64,000 nt of DNA from positions 1 to 64,000 of the forward strand of contig JADJSY010000024.1 of assembly GCA_016711435.1 (NCBI GenBank), written 5' to 3'. This document shows, piece by piece, positions 18,196 to 26,765 of the stretch. The DNA comes from Lewinellaceae bacterium. Lineage in GTDB: Bacteria; Bacteroidota; Bacteroidia; Chitinophagales; Saprospiraceae. Position numbers and translations under genes: made by a program. Under the pieces are notes generated by a model. It had not been told where the DNA came from, did not search any database, and worked only from the letters and a program-made list of their open reading frames with translations. Each line of letters begins with the position of its first letter. Position 1 is the stretch's first letter.

Positions 18196-20316
18196 ATGTC
18201 CTACGCACCCCGCATTGCCCCTTTGCTGCAAATTTCCGCCCGCCGGGTAGAATCCGTCATTGAATTACTGGAAACCGGCGCAACCATACCCTTTATTGCC
18301 CGCTACCGAAAAGAAGCCACCGGCGAATTAGACGAAGTACAAATCGCCGATATTCAGGATGCCTGGAAAAAAATGCAGGAACTCGACAAGCGCCGGGAAG
18401 TGATACTCGCCAGCATTGAAGAACAGGGCAAACTCACACCGGAACTAAGGGCTTCCATCGAACGCGCTCTGACGATGACGGAACTGGAAGACCTGTACCT
18501 GCCATACCGGCAAAAGCGCAAAACACGCGCTTCGATGGCGATTGAAAAAGGGCTGGAACCACTGGCGAAACGTTTGTTTGCCCAAAAAGATAAATCGGGC
18601 GTGGAAACCATCGCAGCTGCATACATTACCGATCAGGTGCCGAGCGCAGAAGAAGCCCTGCAGGGCGCCCGCGATATCATTGCCGAATGGATCAACGAAG
18701 ACAAAAAAGCGCGGGATAAAATCCGCCGCCATTTTGAAAAAGGCGCGGTGATTGCTTCCCGGCTGGTAAAAGGTAAAGAAGAGGAAGGGAAAAAGTACCT
18801 CGACTATTTTGACTGGAGCGAGCCGCTCGCCAAATGTCCTTCCCACCGGCTTTTGGCTATGCGGCGGGGCGAAGAAGAGGGTTTCCTGCGGGTGGCTATT
18901 GCGCCCGAAGAAGAACGCGCTGTGCAGGACCTGGATGAGATGTATGTGATCGGTTACGGAGAGTCCGCCGCACAGGTACGAACGGCGTTAAAAGACAGTT
19001 ACAAACGCCTGTTATTACCTTCCATCGAAACAGAATTCCGCAACAGCAGCAAAGAAAAAGCCGACATTGAAGCGATCCGGGTATTTGCAGAAAACCTGCG
19101 CCAATTGCTGCTTTCATCGCCCCTGGGTGAAAAAAAGGTAATGGGAATCGACCCGGGCTTCCGCACCGGTTGTAAAGTAGTTTGCCTCGATGCAAGTGGT
19201 ACACTTCTGTACAATACAGCCATTTACCCACACGAACCGCAACGGAAAATCTTTGAAAGTCAATCGGAAATAGAACATTTGGCCGAAAAATACCAGATCG
19301 AAGCCATCTCCGTCGGCAACGGCACAGCAGGCAGGGAGACGATGGATTTTCTGCAAAAATGCAAATTCAGCAGCCCGGTCGAAATTTTTCTGGTGAATGA
19401 GGCCGGCGCTTCCATTTACTCCGCTTCAGATGTAGCCCGCGAAGAATTTCCTACGCAGGATATTACCGTGCGCGGCGCCGTCAGTATTGGCCGGCGTCTC
19501 ATGGATCCGCTGGCTGAACTGGTGAAAATCGACCCCAAAAGTATAGGCGTGGGCCAATACCAGCACGATGTGAATCAAAACCTGCTGAAAGAAGGCCTGG
19601 ATCGCACCGTTGAAAGTTGTGTAAATGCCGTAGGTATCAACCTGAACACCGCGAGCAAACACCTGCTGACGTATGTTTCCGGCCTCGGCCCCGTTTTGGC
19701 TCAAAATATCGTTAACCACCGGTCCGAGAACGGGCCTTTCAAAAAACGCAGCGACCTGAAAAAAGTCGCGCGCCTGGGCGACAAGGCCTTTGAGCAGTGC
19801 GCCGGATTTTTGCGCATCCGCGATGCCTCCAATCCCCTCGATAACACTGCGGTACATCCGGAGCGCTATACACTGGTGGAAGAAATGGCGGCAGAACTGG
19901 GTTGTAAAATCGTCGATTTGGTAAAAGACAAAACGCAACACAGTAAAATCGACCTCAAAAAATACGTGCGCGCCGATGTGGGATTGCCCACTTTGCAGGA
20001 CATTCTAAAAGAACTAGAAAAACCCGGCCTCGACCCCCGTGGCGCGGCTAAAACCTTTGAATTTGCCAATGTACACTCCCTCGACGATTTACACCCCGGC
20101 ATGATTTTGCCGGGTATTGTCACCAATATCACCAACTTCGGCGCATTTGTCGACATCGGCCTGAAAGACAGCGGCCTGGTGCACGTCTCGCAGTTGGCCG
20201 ACAAATTTGTCCGCGACCCCATGGAAGTGGTTTCACTCGGCCAGCAGGTGACGGTGCGCGTGGTGGAAGTGGATTATGCAAGGAAACGGGTGGCGCTGAG
20301 TATGAAAGGAGTGTAA
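18196..20316 (+). CDS. tex: Tex-family RNA-binding transcription accessory protein
   Basis: 706 residues from the ATG at 18196, which opens with the family N-terminus MSYAPRIAPLLQISARRVESVIELLETGATIPFIARYRK with breaks. Order: N-terminal helical/HtH region; YqgF-like RNase H fold with VMGIDPGFRTGCKVVCLDASG; helix-hairpin-helix region with SGLGPVLAQNIVNHR; and a C-terminal S1 RNA-binding domain from about residue 630 (LPGIVTNITNFGAFVDIGL...RKRVALSMKGV). The frame extends upstream to 17944, but that part translates the repeat element. The stop codon lies inside the left arm of a family B hairpin. Confidence 0.93.
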   Translation: MSYAPRIAPLLQISARRVESVIELLETGATIPFIARYRKEATGELDEVQIADIQDAWKKMQELDKRREVILASIEEQGKLTPELRASIERALTMTELEDLYLPYRQKRKTRASMAIEKGLEPLAKRLFAQKDKSGVETIAAAYITDQVPSAEEALQGARDIIAEWINEDKKARDKIRRHFEKGAVIASRLVKGKEEEGKKYLDYFDWSEPLAKCPSHRLLAMRRGEEEGFLRVAIAPEEERAVQDLDEMYVIGYGESAAQVRTALKDSYKRLLLPSIETEFRNSSKEKADIEAIRVFAENLRQLLLSSPLGEKKVMGIDPGFRTGCKVVCLDASGTLLYNTAIYPHEPQRKIFESQSEIEHLAEKYQIEAISVGNGTAGRETMDFLQKCKFSSPVEIFLVNEAGASIYSASDVAREEFPTQDITVRGAVSIGRRLMDPLAELVKIDPKSIGVGQYQHDVNQNLLKEGLDRTVESCVNAVGINLNTASKHLLTYVSGLGPVLAQNIVNHRSENGPFKKRSDLKKVARLGDKAFEQCAGFLRIRDASNPLDNTAVHPERYTLVEEMAAELGCKIVDLVKDKTQHSKIDLKKYVRADVGLPTLQDILKELEKPGLDPRGAAKTFEFANVHSLDDLHPGMILPGIVTNITNFGAFVDIGLKDSGLVHVSQLADKFVRDPMEVVSLGQQVTVRVVEVDYARKRVALSMKGV

Positions 20317-20451
20317 GAAGGTTTGAAAGATGGTTTGATGGTTTGAAAGGTTTGATGGTTTGAGGTGGTAACCCAAGCCAAGAGTTATCACCTCAAACCA
20401 TCAAACTTTTCAAACCATCAAACCCTCTTTCAAACCATCAAACCTTCTTAC
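20313..20451. terminator. Family B hairpin spanning stop codon to stop codon
   Basis: Arms 20313-20373 and 20384-20451 are near-complete reverse complements made of GGTTTGAAAGATGGTTTGAT words. The left arm begins with the TAA of tex (20314-20316). The right arm ends with TTA, the complement of the stop of the M12B protease gene (20448-20450). It is probably a bidirectional terminator; both stop codons are part of the palindrome. Confidence 0.75.
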
Positions 20452-22886
20452 ATTTTCACAAACCTTTCCACCGCCATCCTCTTTTCCCCAGTCAACACGG
20501 CAGCAAAATAGATACCTGCCTGTAAATCAGCCACATCCAGCGTTGTCTGCGGCTGTAATAGCGACTGACGGCGGATGATTCTGCCCGTGGGATCGGTGAT
20601 AACCAGTTCTGTGGAGTGATTGATTTCTCCGCCAAAGGACATCGTGATGAGATTGGCCGTTGGATTCGGCGCCAGGGAAATAGAATTGTCAATGAAAGTA
20701 AGCGTCATCTGTGAAAACTCTCCCGGGCTATTCGGATACTGCAAATTGGAAGGAGTAACCAGTGTTTTGGCAGCGGAATACACCGAACAACTGGCTTTTA
20801 CCCGCCATTGATAGGTCGTGGATGGACTGAGGCCGCTGATGGTAACGGCTGTTACAGGGACAGTGCCCAATGTGAAGAAAGCGCCTGATCCAATACTAAT
20901 TTGCAAGGTGTAACTGGTGGCGCCCGGCACTGCCGACCAGGAAATGCCGGCAGTACTTGCCGTCACATTATTGTTATTCATGGTGGCAGGCGGGTTGCAC
21001 GTACCGCCGCTACCGCCGCCTGAGCCGCCGCCACTGCTTGCTGTTGTAAATGCTGCTGTTGCGGAATACCCCGTAGAACAATTGGATTTTACCCGCCAGT
21101 TATAAACGGTGCCGGGGTTCAGCCCGTTCAGGCCGTACATATTGGAAGTGGTATTGCCGGCTGTATTCCAGGTCAACGAGGAGCCTAATTTATATTGAAC
21201 CATATAACTCGTTGCACCCGAAACTGCAAGCCATTGCACCGTGATCGAACTGCTGGTCAGGTTAGCATTAGTCAGGCCGCTTGGCGCCGCACAAGTGGTG
21301 CTACCGCCTCCTGAGGTATTTGTAGTGGTAAAATTGGAGACAGCCGAATAATTGGAACAATCCGTTTTTACCTTCCAATTGTAGGCGGTATTGGCGGCAA
21401 GTCCTGTCAGATTATAGGAAGCCGATGTGGTCGGGTTGAGTGTAATCCATGACGTGGATGAATTGGGTTTGTATTGAATGGTATAAGAAGTTGCTCCTGT
21501 GATGGCGCCCCAGGAAAGAGTCGCAGAAGTATTACTCAGCGCTGAAGTAACCAGCGATCCGGGCGTCGAACCTGATTGCGTCAGGCAGGTAGCCGCCAAA
21601 ACCTGGTTGCGGATTCGCGCACCCGGCAGAGGACCAAATCCTTTGGTAAAGTTGATGCCGGTGCCATTCAGGTGGCAGTAACTCATGATAGTGCCGCCGC
21701 CCGACGGGCTTGGCCCCGGAGAACAGGAGCCTTCCGGCGAATAACAATTGTCGATGGCGCCACCGGTCCAGTTGCAGGAATGCGTATGCCAGGCGCCCAG
21801 ATTATGCCCCAATTCATGCGTGACAACTTCCACCGTCCAGGAATAGGTCGGCACATTTTGATAAGTTGCGCCGATAGCGCTGACGCCGTGTGCATAATTT
21901 TTAAAACAAATAACATCGAGGTAAGCAATTCCGCCGCCCAGGGCGCGGGTCGACAGAAAATGAGCCAGGTTGCCGTTGTGGTTGGTTCCGCGCTGGTTTC
22001 TGAAAGCATTCAGAACGGAACTGGTGCTGTTGTAAGATGCGTACGGGTCAGTGGAAGTCCATATATACAATTGTGAAACGGCAATACCTACATTCTCGTT
22101 GGCGTACAAAGTCGAAATCTGATTGAATAAGCCGGTGATATAGTTTGTCACATTGGTCGTGCTCGAACCCTTGTCTGTGTACAACTTATAGTCGCATTCA
22201 AAGTACACGTTGACTGTTTTACAGCCCACACCCCGTTCCTCAGCCGAAATTTCCGCATCAGGTAAAACTGCATCATCATCCGCATAACATTCAAAAGGCG
22301 AGCTGGCTTTCAGGTCTGTGGATCGGTACAAAATATGCTGATCCGAACCGTCTTCCATTTTACCCAATTGCCATTTGTTGTCGTCCACAGCAATGATACC
22401 CATCACGCCGCTGCTGGTGAAACTAATGGCAACCAATGAATTAGGCCGATCCCGCAGAATACCACGGTAATGTGCGGCGGCATGGTATGGAATATTGTCT
22501 GCGGCATTATCGCCCAGCGTTCCAACTAAAAATTCGGGCGCCAGGATGTCCACTTTGACCAATTCCAGGTCGAAAGGGGTATTGTTTTTGTCGGGCACCT
22601 GCAAGCGCAGGGTAGCCGGCGCAACATGCAGCAACTCATCCAGCGCCTGCTCGTTCATGTCCAGCAAAGTTGCATTTTCTACCACCTGATCGAGGTTGTC
22701 GGAACGCTCCGAGGCGATGCTGAAAATATTGACCGGACTAAAATCGCCCGATAAGCGGTAACTTTCCAGCCACTCTGCTACCGGGGGCAATGTATTGGGG
22801 TTTTGGGAAATAGCCGGGAGTACAAAACTCAAAACCAGCAAAAGGGATGTGAAGGATCGGTAAGTGATTAAAACAATTGTGCGCAT
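20448..22886 (-). CDS. Secreted M12B-like (reprolysin) metalloprotease with three Fn3 domains and T9SS sorting domain
   Basis: 812 residues. The N-terminal signal is SFTSLLLVLSFVLPAIS and the prodomain-like region runs to about 215. The catalytic domain has the zinc motif HELGHNLGAWH (357-367) and a Met-turn IMSYCH (400-405), matching metzincins of the reprolysin type. Three Fn3 domains follow (about 440-525, 535-618 and 635-715), joined by Gly/Ser linkers. A T9SS sorting domain begins LAPNPTANLITMSF and ends RMAVERFVKM. It is expected to be secreted and proteolytic. The frame is intact. With the M43 enzyme at 8575 it is the second metzincin of the window. Confidence 0.9.
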   Translation of the reverse strand: MRTIVLITYRSFTSLLLVLSFVLPAISQNPNTLPPVAEWLESYRLSGDFSPVNIFSIASERSDNLDQVVENATLLDMNEQALDELLHVAPATLRLQVPDKNNTPFDLELVKVDILAPEFLVGTLGDNAADNIPYHAAAHYRGILRDRPNSLVAISFTSSGVMGIIAVDDNKWQLGKMEDGSDQHILYRSTDLKASSPFECYADDDAVLPDAEISAEERGVGCKTVNVYFECDYKLYTDKGSSTTNVTNYITGLFNQISTLYANENVGIAVSQLYIWTSTDPYASYNSTSSVLNAFRNQRGTNHNGNLAHFLSTRALGGGIAYLDVICFKNYAHGVSAIGATYQNVPTYSWTVEVVTHELGHNLGAWHTHSCNWTGGAIDNCYSPEGSCSPGPSPSGGGTIMSYCHLNGTGINFTKGFGPLPGARIRNQVLAATCLTQSGSTPGSLVTSALSNTSATLSWGAITGATSYTIQYKPNSSTSWITLNPTTSASYNLTGLAANTAYNWKVKTDCSNYSAVSNFTTTNTSGGGSTTCAAPSGLTNANLTSSSITVQWLAVSGATSYMVQYKLGSSLTWNTAGNTTSNMYGLNGLNPGTVYNWRVKSNCSTGYSATAAFTTASSGGGSGGGSGGTCNPPATMNNNNVTASTAGISWSAVPGATSYTLQISIGSGAFFTLGTVPVTAVTISGLSPSTTYQWRVKASCSVYSAAKTLVTPSNLQYPNSPGEFSQMTLTFIDNSISLAPNPTANLITMSFGGEINHSTELVITDPTGRIIRRQSLLQPQTTLDVADLQAGIYFAAVLTGEKRMAVERFVKM

Positions 22887-22930
22887 AAGTAAAAAGAAAA
22901 AATTAAAGGTGAAAAAATCGGTTGTTGGTT

Positions 22931-23049
22931 GGTTATTGGTTATCAGTTATCAGTTATCAGTTATCCGGTTCGGCATGGGGAAATGCATGCTGCATTCGTT
23001 CACCTTCCAGCCTGAAAGCCTGATAACAGTTAACTGATAACCGATAACT
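22931..23049. repeat. Family A hairpin
   Basis: Arms are GGTTATCAGTTATCAGTTAT and CTGATAACAGTTAACTGATA with extensions. The loop CGGCATGGGGAAATGCATG ... TTCCAGCCTGAAAGCC is nearly the loop at 17648-17690, so the two are copies of one element. It lies between the divergently transcribed protease and aminotransferase. Confidence 0.75.
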
Positions 23050-23063
23050 ATTACAGCATTTCA

Positions 23064-23909
23064 ATGAACATGATCAATTTCAACACACAACTCATCGACG
23101 ACTGGCCGTCTGAAATGCTGTCTGTCCAGCGCGGCTTGTATTACGGCGATGCCTTGTTTGAAAGCATTCGGGTTTTTGAGGGTCAGATTCCTTTAATGTC
23201 CAGGCATTGGGAGCGCCTTTCAAAAGGGTTGGTTGCAATGGATTATGCCATACCGGCGCATTGGTCAGCGGATTTTTTTGCAAAAGAAATCCTGCGCGCA
23301 GCGTGTGGCAACGCTCGCGTGCGGCTGACAATCTGGCGATCGCCCGGCGGGTTGTACAATCCGCAGGATGATACGCCTCAATTCCTCATCACCGCTAAGG
23401 AATTGGCCTCCAGTATGTTTGATGGATATTCTGAGGGGCTTTCAATTGGTTTTTCCGAGGCTATCCGGCTTTCTGTAGATTCATTATCGGGTTTAAAAAC
23501 CCTGAATGGAGCGCGTTATGTAGCCGCGGCGAAAGAAGCGTGTGCCAAAGGCTGGGATGATGCAATTATACTAAACTGTCGGGAGCAGGTGTGCGAAGCA
23601 ACGAGCAGCAACATCTTTTGGATGGCCGATCATCAGGTCTGCACGATTCCGCTGTCTGACGGGCCTGTAACAGGCGTACTTCGGGATTTATTGTTGCGCT
23701 TATTGCCGGCAGCCGGGTATCCGGTACTGGAAAAGTCTGTTTACCCGGAGGAACTTATGGAGGCTGATGAGGTGTTTTTCACCAATGCCGTAAGGGGTAT
23801 TCGCCGGGTAGTGCAATGTGAGGGAAAGGTTTTCAGACATACCCATTCCGAACACTTTAACTATCTACTGGCAACCCATATCGACGGCATTTTAAGTAAT
23901 AAAAGATGA
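23064..23909 (+). CDS. Class IV PLP-dependent aminotransferase
   Basis: 281 residues, with the fold-type IV pattern RGLYYGDALFESIRVFEGQI. The PLP lysine lies in SGLKTLNGARYV, with EATSSNIFW and VTGVLRDLLL further on. The family includes branched-chain aminotransferases, D-amino acid transaminases and 4-amino-4-deoxychorismate lyase (PabC). The sequence alone does not decide among them; the length and the EATSSNIF block suit an IlvE/PabC-like role. The start MNMINF has a second ATG two codons later. No pathway partner is adjacent. Confidence 0.85.
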   Translation: MNMINFNTQLIDDWPSEMLSVQRGLYYGDALFESIRVFEGQIPLMSRHWERLSKGLVAMDYAIPAHWSADFFAKEILRAACGNARVRLTIWRSPGGLYNPQDDTPQFLITAKELASSMFDGYSEGLSIGFSEAIRLSVDSLSGLKTLNGARYVAAAKEACAKGWDDAIILNCREQVCEATSSNIFWMADHQVCTIPLSDGPVTGVLRDLLLRLLPAAGYPVLEKSVYPEELMEADEVFFTNAVRGIRRVVQCEGKVFRHTHSEHFNYLLATHIDGILSNKR

Positions 23910-23987
23910 ACATTTTTGTCCGTTCTTTGCGTCCTGAAAACGCGAAAAAACGGCCCGAAAAAAAAATTTAAATTTATAAATTTTAAC

Positions 23988-24007
23988 ATATCAGGCATGC
24001 CTGATAT
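23988..24007. promoter_or_regulatory. Perfect 20-bp palindrome, candidate operator
   Basis: ATATCAGGCATGCCTGATAT is a perfect palindrome without spacer, 75 bases upstream of the exporter gene. It sits beside an AT-rich stretch that is itself palindromic (AAATTTATAAATTT). The form suits a homodimeric regulator, but no regulator gene is adjacent. Confidence 0.5.
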
Positions 24008-24032
24008 ATATGAGTTCTTCCTCTATAATAAC

Positions 24033-24065
24033 ACGGATAACTGATAACTAATAACCGATAACTAC
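24033..24065. repeat. Single family A arm without partner
   Basis: GGATAACTGATAACTAATAA and following words match the right arm of family A hairpins, but no left arm precedes it within about 100 bases. It looks like a half-element or a decayed copy just before the MFS gene. Confidence 0.55.
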
Positions 24066-24082
24066 TAAAATAACCTGATTTT

Positions 24083-25291
24083 ATGTTGCAAAATCGCTCT
24101 GCCGCGGTAGGTTTTATTTTTGTTACCCTGCTGATAGACGTTATCGGATTCGGCATCATCATTCCGGTCTTACCCAAATTAATCACGCACCTGACCGGCG
24201 AAACCATGAGCCACGCCGCACAGATCGGTGGCTGGCTGATGTTTTCCTATGCGCTGATGCAGTTCATTTTTGCCCCGATTCTGGGCGGTTTGAGCGATCA
24301 GTATGGCCGGCGCCCGATTTTGCTGGTGTCCTTATTCGGTTTTGGACTGGATTATATCTTTCAGGCGTATGCGCCGTCGATCGGCTGGTTATTCGTCGGA
24401 CGGATACTGGCGGGTATTCTGGGCAGCAGTTTCACCACTGCTTCCGCCTATATTGCGGATGTGAGTACGCCCGAAAAACGCGCCCAGAATTTTGGTATGA
24501 TCGGAGCGGCATTCGGCCTGGGATTTATTATCGGGCCTGCGATTGGCGGTTTTTTGGGACAATACGGCCCCAGAGCGCCATTTTTGGCAGCAGCGGCGCT
24601 GGCATTGCTCAACTGGCTGTACGGCTTATTCATTTTGCCGGAATCGCTCGCGCCGGAAAACCGCCGCTCCTTCGACTGGAAACGCGCCAATCCCATCGGC
24701 ACTTTGCTCCAACTCCGCAAGTATCCCGTTATCATCGGCATGATCGCTTCTTTGGTATTGTTATACATTGCCGCGCAGGCCGTACAGGGCGCGTGGTCAT
24801 TTTACACCATGGAGAAATTCAAATGGGATGAACGGATGGTGGGCATTTCACTCAGTTTTGTAGGTCTGGTAACAGCCATTGTACAGGCAGGATTAATTCG
24901 GATCATCATTCCCAGGCTGGGACAGGAACGCGGTGTGTATGTCGGCCTTGGGTTGTATTCTCTTGGATTCCTGTTGTTTGCCTTTGCCCCAGAAGGCTGG
25001 ATGATGTTTTTGTTTCTGATTCCATATTGCCTGGGCGGTATCGCGGGCCCATCTTTGCAGGGACTGATTTCCAACCAGGTGCCCGCAAATGTGCAGGGCG
25101 AATTACAAGGCGGACTAACCAGTTTGATGAGCCTCACCGCCATTGTAGGGCCGCTCCTGATGACCGGCATATTTGCGTATTTCACCGCTCCTGACGCTCC
25201 AATTTATTTCCCCGGCGCAGCCATGCTTACAGGCGCCGTATTAACCATAATCAGTACCTTGCTCGCTTATAGAAACCTGCATGTAAAATGA
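24083..25291 (+). CDS. MFS drug exporter, TetA-like (DHA1 family)
   Basis: 402 residues, 12 predicted transmembrane helices. The N-terminus VGFIFVTLLIDVIGFGIIIPVLP and the motif A loop GGLSDQYGRRPILL are typical of TCR/Tet-type H+ antiporters, which export tetracycline or other hydrophobic drugs; the substrate here is unknown. The last codons overlap the next start (ATGA at 25288-25291), so it is translationally coupled to the biotin carboxylase gene. A palindromic operator candidate lies upstream. Confidence 0.88.
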   Translation: MLQNRSAAVGFIFVTLLIDVIGFGIIIPVLPKLITHLTGETMSHAAQIGGWLMFSYALMQFIFAPILGGLSDQYGRRPILLVSLFGFGLDYIFQAYAPSIGWLFVGRILAGILGSSFTTASAYIADVSTPEKRAQNFGMIGAAFGLGFIIGPAIGGFLGQYGPRAPFLAAAALALLNWLYGLFILPESLAPENRRSFDWKRANPIGTLLQLRKYPVIIGMIASLVLLYIAAQAVQGAWSFYTMEKFKWDERMVGISLSFVGLVTAIVQAGLIRIIIPRLGQERGVYVGLGLYSLGFLLFAFAPEGWMMFLFLIPYCLGGIAGPSLQGLISNQVPANVQGELQGGLTSLMSLTAIVGPLLMTGIFAYFTAPDAPIYFPGAAMLTGAVLTIISTLLAYRNLHVK

Positions 25292-26763
25292 AAAAAATAC
25301 TTGTCGCCAATCGGGGTGAAATTGCCCTTCGTATCATGCGCACAGCACACCGGATGGGCATTCAAACCGTGGCTGTTTACTCCGAAGCAGACCGCAACGC
25401 GCCGCATGTGCGCTTTGCAGATGAAGCGGTACTGCTCGGCCCGGCGCCTTCTGCACAGAGTTATTTAAAAGCCGATAAAATCATTGAAACATCCTTGCGG
25501 CTGGGCGTGGATGGCATACACCCGGGTTATGGGTTTTTGAGCGAAAATGCTGAATTTGCCCGAAAAGTAGCCGCAGCCGGCATCACTTTTATCGGTCCCG
25601 ACCCGCATAGCATTGAAATGATGGGGAGCAAATTAGCCGCCAAAGAAGCCGCGAAAAAGTTCAATGTGCCCATGGTACCGGGCATCGAACAGGCCATTAC
25701 AGACATCGAAATGGCAAAAGAAATCGGGCGCAGGGTAGGGTACCCTATCCTGATTAAAGCCTCCGCAGGCGGCGGCGGCAAGGGTATGCGTATTGTGGAA
25801 CGGGAAGAAGATACCAAAGAACAAATGGAGCGCGCCATTTCGGAAGCGGTTTCTGCCTTCGGCGATGGCGCTGTTTTTATCGAAAAATACGTGACTGGCC
25901 CGCGTCACGTGGAAATACAGGTCATGGGCGACCGGCATGGAAACATTGTCTATCTCTTCGACCGGGAGTGTTCCATTCAACGCCGCCACCAGAAAGTGGT
26001 GGAAGAAGCGCCCTGTGCTATTCTAAGTCCTGAAATGCGTCGGGCGATGGGCGAGGCTGCCGTCCGGGTGGCCAAAGCCTGCGATTACGTGGGCGCCGGA
26101 ACCGTGGAATTCCTGGTGGATGAAAACCGCGATTTCTATTTTCTCGAAATGAATACCCGATTGCAGGTGGAACACCCTGTAACCGAGATGATTACGGGAC
26201 TGGATCTGGTGGAATTACAAATCCGGGTAGCCAGGGGCGAACAATTGCCTTTTGCCCAGGAAGACCTGAAAATCGACGGCCATGCGCTCGAACTGCGCGT
26301 TTATGCTGAAGATCCGCTCAACAACTTCCTGCCGAGTGTGGGTACTCTCACCAAATACCAGGTGCCGGAAGGGCCGGGTATCCGCGTGGACGGCGGATTT
26401 ACAGAAGGTATGGACGTACCGATTTATTACGATCCAATGCTGGCCAAACTCGTCGTGCACGCCCCTACACGAACCGAAGCGATCCAGTTGATGAAAGAAG
26501 CCATTGCCGGTTATATGGTGGAAGGTGTGGCCACAACACTACCGTTCGGCCAGTTTGTGCTCGACCATCCGGCTTTTATCTCGGCTGATTTCACAACGCA
26601 TTTTGTGCAACAGTATTTTTCGGCCGAACAACTGATCGAAAGCCAGAAACCGGCTGCATCCATAGCGGCACATCTTGCTCTGCGGCTTTATCTGGAACAA
26701 CAAGAGCAGTTACAAGTCGCCAACGTCGCCCCGTCCAATTGGCGGCAACGTGCAAAATCATAA
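25288..26763 (+). CDS. accC: Biotin carboxylase subunit of an acyl-CoA carboxylase
   Basis: 491 residues. MKKILVANRGEIALRIMRTA opens the pre-ATP-grasp domain, KASAGGGGKGMRIV is the glycine-rich ATP loop, and the catalytic blocks FDRECSIQRRHQKVVEEAP and FLEMNTRLQVEHPVTEMITG follow. It carboxylates biotin using ATP and bicarbonate. There is no C-terminal biotinyl domain; the protein ends SNWRQRAKS, as in Bacteroidota enzymes whose carrier protein is separate. Whether it serves acetyl- or propionyl-CoA carboxylase cannot be told, and no carboxyltransferase or carrier gene is in the window. It starts on the ATGA overlap with the exporter. Confidence 0.92.
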   Translation: MKKILVANRGEIALRIMRTAHRMGIQTVAVYSEADRNAPHVRFADEAVLLGPAPSAQSYLKADKIIETSLRLGVDGIHPGYGFLSENAEFARKVAAAGITFIGPDPHSIEMMGSKLAAKEAAKKFNVPMVPGIEQAITDIEMAKEIGRRVGYPILIKASAGGGGKGMRIVEREEDTKEQMERAISEAVSAFGDGAVFIEKYVTGPRHVEIQVMGDRHGNIVYLFDRECSIQRRHQKVVEEAPCAILSPEMRRAMGEAAVRVAKACDYVGAGTVEFLVDENRDFYFLEMNTRLQVEHPVTEMITGLDLVELQIRVARGEQLPFAQEDLKIDGHALELRVYAEDPLNNFLPSVGTLTKYQVPEGPGIRVDGGFTEGMDVPIYYDPMLAKLVVHAPTRTEAIQLMKEAIAGYMVEGVATTLPFGQFVLDHPAFISADFTTHFVQQYFSAEQLIESQKPAASIAAHLALRLYLEQQEQLQVANVAPSNWRQRAKS

Positions 26764-26765
26764 AA

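Noticed and set aside
22931..23049. GTTATC repeats considered as a CRISPR-like array
   Set aside because: The repeated words are 6-7 bases without spacers of uniform length, form inverted arms, and no cas gene is present.
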